Made by a program: the position numbers and the translations under genes. Under the pieces are notes generated by a model. That model was not told the DNA's origin. It made no database searches and was given only the letters and a program-made list of their open reading frames with translations. A DNA stretch of 64,000 bases, taken from JADZAI01 sp047602465. Its GTDB lineage: Bacteria > Pseudomonadota > Alphaproteobacteria > Micropepsales > Micropepsaceae. This document shows, in pieces, positions 43,571-52,368 of the stretch. The stretch is taken from the NCBI GenBank assembly GCA_047602465.1, contig JASGHF010000001.1, positions 1,054,001 through 1,118,000 of the forward strand, in the 5' to 3' direction. Within the stretch, counting starts at the first letter, position 1. Each line of letters opens with the position of its first letter.

Positions 43571-44517
43571 TACACGAGCCTCGCATCGGTGCGGCCCTGC
43601 GGGCTTTTCACCCAGGCATCGGCGCAGGCCTTTGCGAGCGTGCGGACGCGGCCGATATAGGCCTGGCGTTCGGCGACCGAGATGACGCCGCGCGCATCGA
43701 GCAGGTTGAAGAGGTGGCTGGCCTTGATGGTCTGCTCATAGGCCGGGAGGACGTGTTTCCATTCGGGGTATTCGTTGCCCGCGCGGCCGACCGGGGCGTT
43801 CAGAAGGGCCTGCGCCTGTTCCTCGGCCTCCTTGAACTGGCGGAACAGCACATCGGTGTTCGCGTGCTGGAAGTTGAAGCCGGACTGTTCGACCTCGTTC
43901 TGGTGATAGACATCGCCCCAGGTCATGTAGTCGGGCGAGGATTTGTCCATCGTGTTGTAGGCGAGGTCGAAGCCGTATTCGGCGCCCTGCACATACATGG
44001 CGAGGCGTTCGAGGCCATAGGTGATTTCGCCGGAGACGGGATTGCAGTCGATGCCGCCGACCTGCTGGAAGTAGGTGAACTGCGTCACCTCCATGCCGTC
44101 GCACCACACCTCCCAGCCAAGGCCCCAGGCGCCGAGCGTGGGGCTTTCCCAATCGTCCTCGACGAAGCGGATGTCGTGGACGTCGCGGTTGAGGCCGATG
44201 GCGTCGAGACTGCCCAGATAGAGATCGAGAATGTCGGCGGGCGCGGGCTTCAGGATGACCTGAAACTGGTAGTAGCGCTGGAAGCGGTTGGGGTTCTCGC
44301 CATAGCGGCCATCGCCGGGGCGGCGGCAGGGCTGAACATAGGCGGCCTTCCAGGGTTTCGGCCCCAGCGAGCGCAGCGTGGTGGCCGGGTGGAACGTGCC
44401 GGCGCCCATTTCCATGTCGTAGGGCTGGAGGATCACGCAGCCCTTGGAGGCCCAGTAGGCCTGAAGGGTGAGGATCAGCCCCTGATAGGAGCGGTCGGGC
44501 GCGGTCGGTTCGGTCAT
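43570..44517 (-). CDS. glyQ: Glycine-tRNA ligase alpha subunit
   Basis: The 315-residue catalytic subunit of heterotetrameric glycyl-tRNA synthetase forms glycyl-adenylate. The N-terminal YQGLILTLQAYWASKGC, GAGTFHPATTLR, YVQPCRRPGDGRYGENPNR and GGIDCNPVSGEITYGLERL are diagnostic class II motifs. It overlaps glyS by one base. The first gene pair of this unit is preceded by two small hypothetical genes on the same strand. Confidence 0.97.
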   Translation of the reverse strand: MTEPTAPDRSYQGLILTLQAYWASKGCVILQPYDMEMGAGTFHPATTLRSLGPKPWKAAYVQPCRRPGDGRYGENPNRFQRYYQFQVILKPAPADILDLYLGSLDAIGLNRDVHDIRFVEDDWESPTLGAWGLGWEVWCDGMEVTQFTYFQQVGGIDCNPVSGEITYGLERLAMYVQGAEYGFDLAYNTMDKSSPDYMTWGDVYHQNEVEQSGFNFQHANTDVLFRQFKEAEEQAQALLNAPVGRAGNEYPEWKHVLPAYEQTIKASHLFNLLDARGVISVAERQAYIGRVRTLAKACADAWVKSPQGRTDARLV

Positions 44518-44559
44518 GGGGAGGCTCTAAAGGGCGGCCCTCAGGGGGTCAACCACGGG

Positions 44560-44805
44560 TCAGCCGCGCGGATACCCGCGGGAATCGTGGCAGCGGACGC
44601 CCTCGACCCGCCAGGCGCCGCAGCGGCGGCAATGCGTGAGGCGCATGGTGCGCGGGGATGGCGGAGGGCGGTCGTCCTCAGGCGGGGCGGTGCGGGCATG
44701 GGTGCGTAGCGGACGGCCCGCAGGCGCAGGCTGAAGACGGCCGCCAGCGATCCACATGAGGATCGAGAGCGCGCCGAGACCGGCGAGGATGAGCCATTTC
44801 TCCAT
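44560..44805 (-). CDS. Hypothetical protein with N-terminal membrane helix and zinc-ribbon-like cysteines
   Basis: The 81-residue protein has a hydrophobic N-terminus (LILAGLGALSILMWIAGG), a proline/arginine-rich linker, and a C-terminal LTHCRRCGAWRVEGVRCHD with three cysteines and a histidine in zinc-ribbon spacing. It lies in a compact same-strand run, 21 nt after the next gene upstream and 42 nt before glyQ. The family is not recognised. Confidence 0.6.
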   Translation of the reverse strand: MEKWLILAGLGALSILMWIAGGRLQPAPAGRPLRTHARTAPPEDDRPPPSPRTMRLTHCRRCGAWRVEGVRCHDSRGYPRG

Positions 44806-44826
44806 GCCCGCCGGTTATAGCGGGTT

Positions 44827-45213
44827 TCAGGAGGCGCGGGCGATATCGAGATCGCCGGTGGCGGTCCACACGGCGCGCAGATCGTCCGGCCCGGCGATGA
44901 CCAGCGTGTTCGCAGCCGTCGCGCCGAGCGCATAGATCTCGATCATCCAGCGTTCGGCGGCGCGGATGGCGATATCGAATTTGGAGAGCGGCTGGATGCC
45001 CTGAAGCTCGCCCATGCGGAGGGCGGCGAGGCGGGCGGCGGCATCGGCATCGCCCTGCCCGGCCATCTGCGCCGCCTCGTCGAGAATGCGCCAGCCGCCG
45101 GTGATGGTGAACATCCACGGGCCGAAAATGAGGGCCAGCACGCCATCGGGCGCGAGGGCGGCGGCGGTGAAGGGCGCGCCCTGCATCGCCTCGGTCAGCT
45201 CGCGCGGGGTCAT
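44827..45213 (-). CDS. Conserved-looking hypothetical protein
   Basis: The protein has 128 residues from the ATG at 45213, which overlaps the stop of the methyltransferase gene as ATGA; this overlap is the main reason for choosing it over a 181-codon frame. The sequence is mixed alpha/beta with GVLALIFGPWMFTITGGWRI and an ALGATAANTLVIAGPDDL segment. No motif allows a function call. Codon use and coupling to the methyltransferase support a real gene. Confidence 0.7.
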   Translation of the reverse strand: MTPRELTEAMQGAPFTAAALAPDGVLALIFGPWMFTITGGWRILDEAAQMAGQGDADAAARLAALRMGELQGIQPLSKFDIAIRAAERWMIEIYALGATAANTLVIAGPDDLRAVWTATGDLDIARAS

Positions 45214-45935
45214 GAGGCGAGCGGGCCGGCGTGGCGGAGGATCGCCTCGGCGGCGGCGGCGTTGCGGCCATTTTCGTGGAGGACGAGGCCGGGGCGGAGC
45301 TGCAGCGGCGCGCGGCTGCCGAGTTTCGCGGTGACGACAATGCGTTTCGCCGGTGTGACGGCATCCGGCCACAGGGGGATGATCGTCGTGCCGCCGAAGC
45401 CCCTGGCGAGCGCGCCCAGCAGCGCGGACAGGCGTTCGGTCGGGATGATGGCGGTGAAGTGGCCCTGCGGTTTCAGGTAGCGCCGGGCGGCGGCGACCCA
45501 GCGGGGGACGAGATCGGGGTCGGCGCTCATCGCCGTGCGGCGGGTGGGATCGGGCGAAACGTCGGCGGGGCCTTCCACGAAGAAAGGCGGGTTCATCATC
45601 ACCTGGTCGAAGCTTTGCGGTTCCAGCGCGCCGGGCGGGCGTTCGACATCGGCGGTGAGGAAGCGGGCGGCGGATTTGTTCCGTTCGGCATTGGCGCGCG
45701 CGAGGGCGGCGTAATCGTCCTGGATTTCGAGGCCGATGAGGGTGAGGCGTTCGACGCGCGCCATGAGGCAGAGCGCCGCCGCGCCGGCGCCGGAGCCGAG
45801 TTCCAGCACGGTGTCGCCGGGGCGCGCGGGAACGGCGGCGGCGAGCATCACGCTGTCGAGACCGGCGCGGAACCCGGAGGCCGGTTGTTCCAGCGTCACC
45901 CGGCCGCCGAGAAAGGCATCGACGGTTGTCGTCAC
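45210..45935 (-). CDS. TrmN6-like N6-adenine methyltransferase
   Basis: The 241-residue SAM-dependent enzyme has VLELGSGAGAAALCL for SAM binding and the catalytic NPPFF motif (in VMMNPPFFVEG), characteristic of N6-adenine methyltransferases such as tRNA1(Val) A37 TrmN6. ERNKSAARFL precedes it as the acidic turn region. tRNA is the likely substrate by family; this is inferred. It is coupled at both ends by 4-nt overlaps. Confidence 0.87.
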   Translation of the reverse strand: MTTTVDAFLGGRVTLEQPASGFRAGLDSVMLAAAVPARPGDTVLELGSGAGAAALCLMARVERLTLIGLEIQDDYAALARANAERNKSAARFLTADVERPPGALEPQSFDQVMMNPPFFVEGPADVSPDPTRRTAMSADPDLVPRWVAAARRYLKPQGHFTAIIPTERLSALLGALARGFGGTTIIPLWPDAVTPAKRIVVTAKLGSRAPLQLRPGLVLHENGRNAAAAEAILRHAGPLAS

Positions 45936-46168
45936 GTCACGCCGCCATCCGGCGCGGGCAGCGGGTTGGCGAGCGCATCGTCCACCAGCGCCCGGGCGCG
46001 CTCGCCGTCTTCGGCCGCCACCATCAGGCGGCGCGGAATGGCGATGAGCGAGCCGTCGAGGATCGACATGGCGTCATCGGCGCTGAAGCACATGATGCCG
46101 GCGTCGTTGAGGACGGACATCGCATAGGAAAGCAGAACGGGATCGTTGGTCCGCAAGACCTCGAACAT
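45932..46168 (-). CDS. DUF2007 small protein
   Basis: The protein has 78 residues from the ATG at 46168, with AGAGGG 6 nt upstream. MFEVLRTNDPVLLSYAMSVL followed by GIMCFSADDAMSILDGSL and a C-terminal MVAAEDGERARALVDDAL are typical of DUF2007 (putative signal-transducing, ferredoxin-like fold). Overlap with the methyltransferase as ATGA. It is divergent from the polyprenyl synthase gene across 80 nt, a frequent arrangement in alphaproteobacteria. Confidence 0.88.
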   Translation of the reverse strand: MFEVLRTNDPVLLSYAMSVLNDAGIMCFSADDAMSILDGSLIAIPRRLMVAAEDGERARALVDDALANPLPAPDGGVT

Positions 46169-46248
46169 GGTAACCCTCTCAAGACGCGCTCGCTTGACCG
46201 GCGCGTCAACCGTGACCATGTTCCGCGCGAGATGAGACGGATGCAAGC

Positions 46249-47262
46249 TTGACCCTCGCTGCACGAACCCAAAACGAAGAGACGGGCGACGCGCTGGACG
46301 CCCTGAGCGAACTCGTCGCCGCCGACATGGAGCGTGTGAACGCGACCATCGTGGAACGCATGGCGAGCGATGTGCCGATGATTCCCGTGCTGGCGGGGCA
46401 TCTGATCCAGTCGGGCGGGAAACGCCTCAGGCCCATCCTGACTTTGGCGGCGGCGGGCCTGAACGGCTACAACGGGCCGAACCATGTGAAGCTGGCGACG
46501 GCGGTGGAGTTCATCCACACCGCGACGCTGCTGCATGACGACGTGGTCGATAATTCCGACCTGCGTCGCGGCAAAAAAGCCGCGCACATGATCTGGGGCA
46601 ACCCGGCGAGCGTGCTGGTCGGCGATTTCCTGTATTCGCGGTCGTTCCAGCTGATGGTGGAAACCGGATCGGTCGAGATCCTGGGCGTGCTGGCGAATGC
46701 TTCGGCGGTGATCGCAGAGGGCGAGGTGCTGCAGCTTTCGGCGGCGAAGAATCTGGAGACCAGCGAAGAGACCTATCTGAAGGTCATCTCGGCCAAGACG
46801 GCGGCGCTGTTCGCGGCGGCGGCGGAGGTGGGCGCGCTGGCGGCCAATGCGTCGGCGGAAAAGGTGAAGGCGCTGTCGGACTATGGCCGCGCGATCGGCG
46901 TGGCGTTCCAGCTTGTCGACGATGCGCTGGACTATGACAGCTCGGCCTCGACGCTGGGCAAGAATGCGGGCGACGATTTCCGCGAGGGGAAGATCACCCT
47001 GCCCGTGATCCTGGCCTATGAGCGCGGCGCGCCGGACGAGCTGTTGTTCTGGCAGCGCGTGATGGCCGAGGGCCGCCAGCGCGACGAGGATTTCCCGGCG
47101 GCGGTGGACCTGATCCGCCTGCGCGATGCGATCGAGGATACGCTGGTCCGGGCGAGCGGCTATGTGAACGAGGCGAAGAATGCGCTGAGCGTCTTCGCCG
47201 ACGGGCCGTACAAGCGCGCGCTGCTGGCGCTGGCCGATTTCTGCGTGAGCCGGGCTTACTGA
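46249..47262 (+). CDS. ispB: Polyprenyl (octa/decaprenyl) diphosphate synthase
   Basis: The 337-residue prenyl transferase makes the long ubiquinone side chain. Aspartate motifs are D97-D-V-V-D101 and D224-D-A-L-D228, with SGGKRLRP at 55-62. The start is a TTG at 46249, with GAGACGG about 8 nt upstream; no in-frame ATG lies upstream, and the next ATG (codon 27) would lose a conserved helix. Chain length (C40 or C50) cannot be read with certainty. Confidence 0.92.
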   Translation: MTLAARTQNEETGDALDALSELVAADMERVNATIVERMASDVPMIPVLAGHLIQSGGKRLRPILTLAAAGLNGYNGPNHVKLATAVEFIHTATLLHDDVVDNSDLRRGKKAAHMIWGNPASVLVGDFLYSRSFQLMVETGSVEILGVLANASAVIAEGEVLQLSAAKNLETSEETYLKVISAKTAALFAAAAEVGALAANASAEKVKALSDYGRAIGVAFQLVDDALDYDSSASTLGKNAGDDFREGKITLPVILAYERGAPDELLFWQRVMAEGRQRDEDFPAAVDLIRLRDAIEDTLVRASGYVNEAKNALSVFADGPYKRALLALADFCVSRAY

Positions 47263-47269
47263 AGCCGCC

Positions 47270-47644
47270 ATGACGTTTCTGCGCGTCATCGCCATCATCC
47301 ACGGATTGTCGCTGATCATCGGCGAGACGTTCAGGAGCTGGGGCGCCGGGCGTCACTGGCTGTTCGTCGTGGACGATTACTGGATGGCGGGACTGCTGAT
47401 CCTCGGCGCGCTGCTGGTCCGCGTGGATGACGTGCGGCCGCGCGCTCTGTTCGCCGCCGGATGGGGCGTGAATGCCGGAATGTTATACGGGAGTTTCTTC
47501 GGCAAGCTGATCGAGCCGGAAACGACCAATGCCGGAAATTTCGGCGTCAGCACGCTGACCATCCTGATCGGGCTCGCCTTCGTGACGGCGGTGCTGGGCA
47601 TGATCGCCAGCATTGCGTTGCCCGCGTCGACGAGGCGAGCCTAG
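47270..47644 (+). CDS. Small integral membrane protein
   Basis: The 124-residue protein has four hydrophobic segments (about 5-18, 38-50, 58-75, 94-117) and a VDDYWMAGLLILGALLVRV motif. It starts 7 nt after ispB, so it is probably cotranscribed. The family is not recognised. The end is followed by a palindrome (CCGGC-TTC-GCCGG, 47662-47674) shared with the convergent ispE gene. Confidence 0.7.
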   Translation: MTFLRVIAIIHGLSLIIGETFRSWGAGRHWLFVVDDYWMAGLLILGALLVRVDDVRPRALFAAGWGVNAGMLYGSFFGKLIEPETTNAGNFGVSTLTILIGLAFVTAVLGMIASIALPASTRRA

Positions 47645-47661
47645 CGGCCTTTACCCCCTCT

Positions 47662-47674
47662 CCGGCTTCGCCGG
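47662..47674. terminator. Bidirectional hairpin between converging genes
   Basis: CCGGC (47662-47666), TTC loop, GCCGG (47670-47674), extended by flanking C- and G-runs, lies in the 43-nt gap between the membrane protein gene and ispE. Both genes end here, so a shared terminator is plausible. No T-run is present on either side. Confidence 0.45.
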
Positions 47675-47687
47675 GGGCGATCATCCG

Positions 47688-48533
47688 TCAGCAATCCAGC
47701 CTCGTCGCGGCCACCCACCAGTCGGGGCGGGCGCGTTTGAGGGTGAGGGCGGCGGCGGAGGCCGCCGCGTCATCGGCGGCGAGGGCGAAGCAGGTGGCGC
47801 CGCTGCCCGACATGCGGGCCATCAGGATGCCGGGCTGATCGCGCAGCGCGGTGAGCGCGATACCGATTTCGGGCGCGAGGCCGATGGCGGGGGCTTCGAG
47901 ATCGTTCCTGGTCGGCTTCAGGATCGCGGCGAGATGGTCGGGGCCGGTGACGGCTTCGGGAATGCGCGCGTGGACGGCGCCGCTGCGGGTGCTGAGGCCG
48001 GCGAAGACGGACGCGGTGGAGACCGGGACGCCGGGATTGAGCAGGACGACCGGGAGCGGCGGCAGATCGGGGCCGGGGCTGAGCTGTTCGCCGCGCCCGC
48101 TCATCAGGGCGCTGCGGTTATAGACGCAGACCGGCACGTCGGAGCCGAGGGTCGCGGCGATGTGGAAGAGATCGGCGGGCGGGGTGTTCAGCCGCCAGAG
48201 CGCATCGAGGAGATGCAGCGCGGCGGCGGCGTCGGCCGAGCCGCCGCCGATGCCGGAGGCGACGGGGAGATGCTTGGCGAGATGGAGGGCGGCGGTCCTG
48301 CCCTGCCCCAGCGCCTGGGCGGCGCGGAGGACGAGATTATCCGTGGACGGAGGAAGCCCGGCGGCGAAAGGGCCGGTGGCGGTGAGAGACAGCGTGTCCG
48401 CGCTTTCAGCGGAGAGGTCGTCGCCCATGGCGGTGAAGGCCGCCCAGCTGGCGAGACTGTGGAAGCCGTCCGGGCGGCGCGTGCCGACATGCAGGAAGAG
48501 ATTGATCTTGGCGCGGGCGCGGGCGGTGAGCAT
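47688..48533 (-). CDS. ispE: 4-diphosphocytidyl-2-C-methyl-D-erythritol kinase
   Basis: The GHMP kinase (281 aa) phosphorylates CDP-ME in the MEP isoprenoid pathway. ARAKINLFLHVGTRRPDGFH is the substrate-binding N-terminus, and LPVASGIGGGSADAAAAL is the ATP-binding loop. MSGSGATCFAL closes the fold. The ATG at 48533 is chosen because the family starts almost directly with ARAKINL; an in-frame TTG lies 9 nt further upstream. It supplies the same pathway as dxs at 13.2-15.1 kb. Confidence 0.94.
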   Translation of the reverse strand: MLTARARAKINLFLHVGTRRPDGFHSLASWAAFTAMGDDLSAESADTLSLTATGPFAAGLPPSTDNLVLRAAQALGQGRTAALHLAKHLPVASGIGGGSADAAAALHLLDALWRLNTPPADLFHIAATLGSDVPVCVYNRSALMSGRGEQLSPGPDLPPLPVVLLNPGVPVSTASVFAGLSTRSGAVHARIPEAVTGPDHLAAILKPTRNDLEAPAIGLAPEIGIALTALRDQPGILMARMSGSGATCFALAADDAAASAAALTLKRARPDWWVAATRLDC

Positions 48534-48542
48534 ACGACTCAA

Positions 48543-48842
48543 AATCTACTGTCATTCGCGTGAAAGCGGGACTCCACGGGCATGACAGGTTTGGGTGGTG
48601 GCGGGCGACGGTGCGACCCCCACCCCTGCCCCCTCCCCACAAGGGGGCGGGGAGTTGAGGTTGCTGGATGGGCCGGTGCGAGACGCCCCTCATCCCCCTG
48701 CTTCGCAGGGGACTTCTCCCCAAAGGGGAGAAGGGTCGGCTGTTGCAGGCGTTGAGGTCGCCGATTCTTCGAGCGCGGTGGCGGCGGCAGCCGGCCCTTC
48801 TCCCGCTTGCGGGAGAAGTCCCGCGCAGCGGGGATGAGGGTG
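48543..48842. repeat. 300-bp intergenic cluster of palindromic repeats
   Basis: No convincing gene lies here. Several hairpins do: CCCCTG/CAGGGG (48695-48711), CTTCTCCCC/GGGGAGAAG (48713-48733) and the perfect CTTCTCCCGC/GCGGGAGAAG (48797-48818). The first block and the last block (48688-48733 and 48797-48840) are roughly reverse complements, giving a large imperfect inverted repeat. TGTCAT (near 48550) and ATGACA (near 48580) bracket a further arm pair. These look like stacked copies of dispersed intergenic repeats. Confidence 0.7.
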
Positions 48843-50588
48843 TTACGGCGCGGTGGAGGCGCTGCGGCGTTCGAGGGCTTCGCCGGCTTCCAGGCCGCTT
48901 TTCAGTTTCGCCTGAAGGATGGGGATGCGCTCGTCCTCGGGCTTCAGTTTCAGCGCGTGGGTCCACAGGAACTGGGCCTCGCGCTTGCGCCCGACCTTCC
49001 AGTAGGCGTCGCCCAGATGCTCGTTCAGCGTCGATTCGTAGGGCGAGAACTGGATCGCGGTCTCCAGCACCTCGACCGCCTTTTCGTACTGGCCGAGGCG
49101 GTAATAGGCCCAGCCGAGACTGTCGATGACGAAGCCGTCGTCGGGGCGCTGATCGACCGCGCGCTGGAGCATCTTCAGCGCCTCGTCGACGCGCTCGCCG
49201 CGTTCGACCCAGCTATAGGCGAGGTAGTTCATCACCAGCGCCTGTTCGGGTTTCAGCTCCAGCGCCTTGAAGAAATCGGCTTCCGCCTCGGCCCAGCGGC
49301 GGGCGCGCTCATACGCGATGCCGCGCGCATAGAAGAGCGGCCAGTCGTCTTCGTTGAAGTCCGGGCCGGTGCGGTCGATGGCGCGGGAATAGGCGTCGAT
49401 GGCCTCGGGCCAGTCCTTCTTGGTGCGATAGACATCGCCAAGCGCGCTGGCGGCGAGCGCGCTGGTCGCCTCGTTGCGCTCAAGCCGGCGGAGAATCCGG
49501 ATCGCCTCGTCGGTCTTGCCTTCGTCGTCGAGGAGATCGGCCGCGGAGACCTGGGCCGTCACGTAGAAGGGCGAGTGTTCAGGCACTTCGAGATAGAGTT
49601 CGACCGCCTCGCCGGTGCGTTTGGCGCGCTCCATCGCGCCGCCCAGAAAGGCGAGCGCGCCGTCATGTTCGCCATCGAGGAACTGCGCGAGGCGGAGATA
49701 GACGATGGCGGCGTCCTGCACGTCGCCGTCGCCGACCGCGCTGGCGATGCCGTAGAAGCCTTCGGCCGCGCCCTGCTGCGGCGTCGAGATGCGGCGGGCG
49801 ATGGCCTGTCCGTTACGCAGGCGCGTGATGGCCGAGACGCCGACCGGGTTGCCCGGCGCGGTTTCGAGGAAAGCCGCGAGGACGCGCCCGGCATCCTTCG
49901 CGCGGCCCGTCGCCTGGAGCCAGGTGGAATAGGCGAGCGCGACGGTGAGGCTCTTGCCGCCGGTCGCCTTGTCGGCGGCGGCATAGGCGGCATCGGCGGC
50001 CGCAGTGTCGCCCAGCATCTCTTCCAGGCGCGCGCGGTGATAGGCGAGGAAGACGGCGGCGCCGGCATCGCCTTTGGGGTCGAGCAGCGCGCGGGCCGTG
50101 GCGGCATCGCCCGCGCCGACCGCCGTCCAGGCGAGGGTGAGGCGGGCCATGAGGTCCGGGTCGCCGTTCGGGTGGGCGGCCATGAAAGCGGTTTTCGCGG
50201 CGGCGTAGTTTTTGGCGCGGAGCGCGGCGACGCCCTGGATCAGAGGCGCGAGGTCGCTGTCGGGATTGGCGGCGATGACGCGGGGGCTGAGCTTCACCGC
50301 CTGGTCGATGTCGCCGGCGGCGATGGAGAAGATGAAAGCGCGTTCCAGCAGCGTGGGATTGGCCGGATCGGCCTCAAGCGCCGCGAGATAGCGGCCGGCG
50401 GCGACACGGCTGTCGCGGGTGTTGCCGGCATAGGTGGCGACCAGGAAGTCGCCATAGAGGCTGCCGTTCGAGCGCGTCGGATCGGAGACGCGCGGCTGGA
50501 ACACGGTCTGCGTCGCGCCGCACCCGCCAAGCCCCGCCGCCAGAATGAGCGCTGCAACGAGGCCTGATCTCTGGGCGATGCGGGGCAA
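48843..50588 (-). CDS. Tetratricopeptide-repeat lipoprotein
   Basis: The protein has 581 residues from a TTG (50588), with TAAGG about 8 nt upstream. A lipobox LAAGLGGC places the acylated cysteine at residue 23, so the protein is probably attached to a membrane facing the periplasm. TPR units are visible, including the pairs around residues 370-560 (for example DWPEAIDAYSRAIDRTGP and QYEKAVEVLETAIQFSPYES). It probably scaffolds envelope proteins. It lies 9 nt after ETF-QO. Confidence 0.87.
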   Translation of the reverse strand: MPRIAQRSGLVAALILAAGLGGCGATQTVFQPRVSDPTRSNGSLYGDFLVATYAGNTRDSRVAAGRYLAALEADPANPTLLERAFIFSIAAGDIDQAVKLSPRVIAANPDSDLAPLIQGVAALRAKNYAAAKTAFMAAHPNGDPDLMARLTLAWTAVGAGDAATARALLDPKGDAGAAVFLAYHRARLEEMLGDTAAADAAYAAADKATGGKSLTVALAYSTWLQATGRAKDAGRVLAAFLETAPGNPVGVSAITRLRNGQAIARRISTPQQGAAEGFYGIASAVGDGDVQDAAIVYLRLAQFLDGEHDGALAFLGGAMERAKRTGEAVELYLEVPEHSPFYVTAQVSAADLLDDEGKTDEAIRILRRLERNEATSALAASALGDVYRTKKDWPEAIDAYSRAIDRTGPDFNEDDWPLFYARGIAYERARRWAEAEADFFKALELKPEQALVMNYLAYSWVERGERVDEALKMLQRAVDQRPDDGFVIDSLGWAYYRLGQYEKAVEVLETAIQFSPYESTLNEHLGDAYWKVGRKREAQFLWTHALKLKPEDERIPILQAKLKSGLEAGEALERRSASTAP

Positions 50589-50597
50589 GCTGGAACC

Positions 50598-52256
50598 TTA
50601 CATGTTGGGATAGTTCGGGCCGCCGCCGCCTTCGGGCACGGTCCAGACGATGTTCTGCGCCGGGTCCTTAATATCGCATGTCTTACAGTGGACGCAGTTC
50701 TGGGCGTTGATCACGAAACGGGGATTGGAACCGTCGTTCTCACGCAGGACTTCGTAGACGCCCGCCGGGCAGTAACGCTGGGCCGGCTCGTCATAGAGCG
50801 GCAAGTTCTGGCCGATGGGGATCGAGGGGTCTTTCAGTTTGAGATGCGCGGGCTGGTTCTCCTCGTGGTTGGTGTTCGAGAGGAACACCGAGGAGAGCTT
50901 GTCGAACGAGATGACGCCGTCCGGTTTCGGATAGACGATCTTCTTCGATTTCGCGGCGGGCTTCAGCGTCGCGTAGTCGCCCTTCTTGTGCTTCAGCGTG
51001 CCGAACAGCGAGAAGCCGAAAAGCGTCTGCGTCCACATATCGACCGCGCCCAGCGGCACGCCGATATAGGTGCCGAAGCGCGACCAGAGCGGCTTCACGT
51101 TCTTGACGCGCTTGAGATCCTTGTAGACCCAGGAGTCCTTCCAGCTCGCCTCATAGGCGCTGAGTTCGTCGTGGCTGCGGCCCGCCGTGATGGCGTCGAA
51201 CGCGGCCTCGGCGGCGAGCATGCCGGTCTTCATCGCGTTATGGCTGCCCTTGATGCGGGGCACGTTCACGAAGCCGGCCGAGCAGCCGATCAGCGCGCCG
51301 CCGGGGAAGGTGAGTTTCGGCACCGACTGGAGGCCGCCTTCGGTGATGGCCCGCGCGCCGTAGGACAGGCGCTTGCCGCCTTCCAGATAGGGTTTGATCA
51401 TCGGATGCGTCTTCATCCGCTGGAACTCGTCGAACGGCGAGAGATACGGGTTCTTGTAATTGAGGTGGATGACGAACCCGACCGAAATGAGGCCGCCCTT
51501 CATATGGTACATGAAGGTGCCGCCGCCGGTGTCGGAGGTGAGCGGCCAGCCGAAGGAGTGAACGACGAGGCCTTCCTTGTGCCTGGCCGGATCGGCCTGC
51601 CACAGCTCCTTGATGCCGATGCCGAACTTCTGCGGCTCGACGCCCTTGCAGAGGTCGTATTTCGCCTGGATCATTTTCGCGAGGCTGCCGCGCACGCCTT
51701 CGGCGATGAGCGTGTATTTGGCGTGCAGCTCCATGCCCGGCGTGTAGTTGGCGGTATGCTCGCCATCCTTGCCGATGCCCATGTCGCCGGTGGCGACGCC
51801 GTAAACGGCGCCCTGCTCGTTATAGAGCACCTCGGCGGCGGCGAAGCCGGGATAGATCTCGACGCCCAGCGCTTCGGCCTGCTGTCCCAGCCAGCGGCAG
51901 ACATTGCCCAGGCTGACGATGTAGTTGCCGTGATTGTTCATCAGCGGCGGCATCAGGAAGTTCGGCAGGCGGAGACCGCCGGCAGGCCCCAGCAGATAGA
52001 AGCGGTCGTCGGTGACCGGCGTGTCGAGCGGGGCGCCCTGCTCTTTCCAGTCCGGGATCAGCTCGTTGAGGGCGATGGGGTCGACGACCGCGCCGGAAAG
52101 GATGTGGGCGCCGACTTCGGAGCCTTTCTCCACCACGCAGACGGAGATTTCGGTGCCGGTCTCGGCAGCCTTCTGTTTCAGGCGGATCGCCGCGCTGAGG
52201 CCGGCCGGCCCCGCACCCACGATCACGACATCGTATTCCATCGACTCGCGCGACAT
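50598..52256 (-). CDS. Electron transfer flavoprotein-ubiquinone oxidoreductase
   Basis: The 552-residue membrane-associated enzyme passes electrons from ETF, reduced by acyl-CoA dehydrogenases, to ubiquinone. The FAD motif GAGPAG lies at residues 14-19. The C-terminal 4Fe-4S domain includes RYCPAGVYEV and CVHCKTCDIKDP, which supply four cysteines. Length and order match bacterial ETF-QO. The gene links the acyl-CoA dehydrogenase at 27.6-29.4 kb to the respiratory chain. ETF itself is not in this window. Confidence 0.95.
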   Translation of the reverse strand: MSRESMEYDVVIVGAGPAGLSAAIRLKQKAAETGTEISVCVVEKGSEVGAHILSGAVVDPIALNELIPDWKEQGAPLDTPVTDDRFYLLGPAGGLRLPNFLMPPLMNNHGNYIVSLGNVCRWLGQQAEALGVEIYPGFAAAEVLYNEQGAVYGVATGDMGIGKDGEHTANYTPGMELHAKYTLIAEGVRGSLAKMIQAKYDLCKGVEPQKFGIGIKELWQADPARHKEGLVVHSFGWPLTSDTGGGTFMYHMKGGLISVGFVIHLNYKNPYLSPFDEFQRMKTHPMIKPYLEGGKRLSYGARAITEGGLQSVPKLTFPGGALIGCSAGFVNVPRIKGSHNAMKTGMLAAEAAFDAITAGRSHDELSAYEASWKDSWVYKDLKRVKNVKPLWSRFGTYIGVPLGAVDMWTQTLFGFSLFGTLKHKKGDYATLKPAAKSKKIVYPKPDGVISFDKLSSVFLSNTNHEENQPAHLKLKDPSIPIGQNLPLYDEPAQRYCPAGVYEVLRENDGSNPRFVINAQNCVHCKTCDIKDPAQNIVWTVPEGGGGPNYPNM

Positions 52257-52368
52257 GTCCTGCCCCTTGGACTCTCAAGCATTTGCGCCTTTGGCGGCGC
52301 TTGGGCACGGTTTTGAAGGGGTGCGGCGCACGGGTCAATGGCGGGATCGGGGTTCCGTTTCGGCAGCG

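Noticed and set aside
48600..48842. CRISPR array among the repeated hairpins
   Set aside because: Repeats are palindromic, unevenly spaced and not separated by unique spacers of constant length; no cas genes nearby.
48807..52316. Two plus-strand frames of more than 540 codons opposite the TPR and ETF-QO genes
   Set aside because: No recognisable domain and complementary to well-supported proteins.
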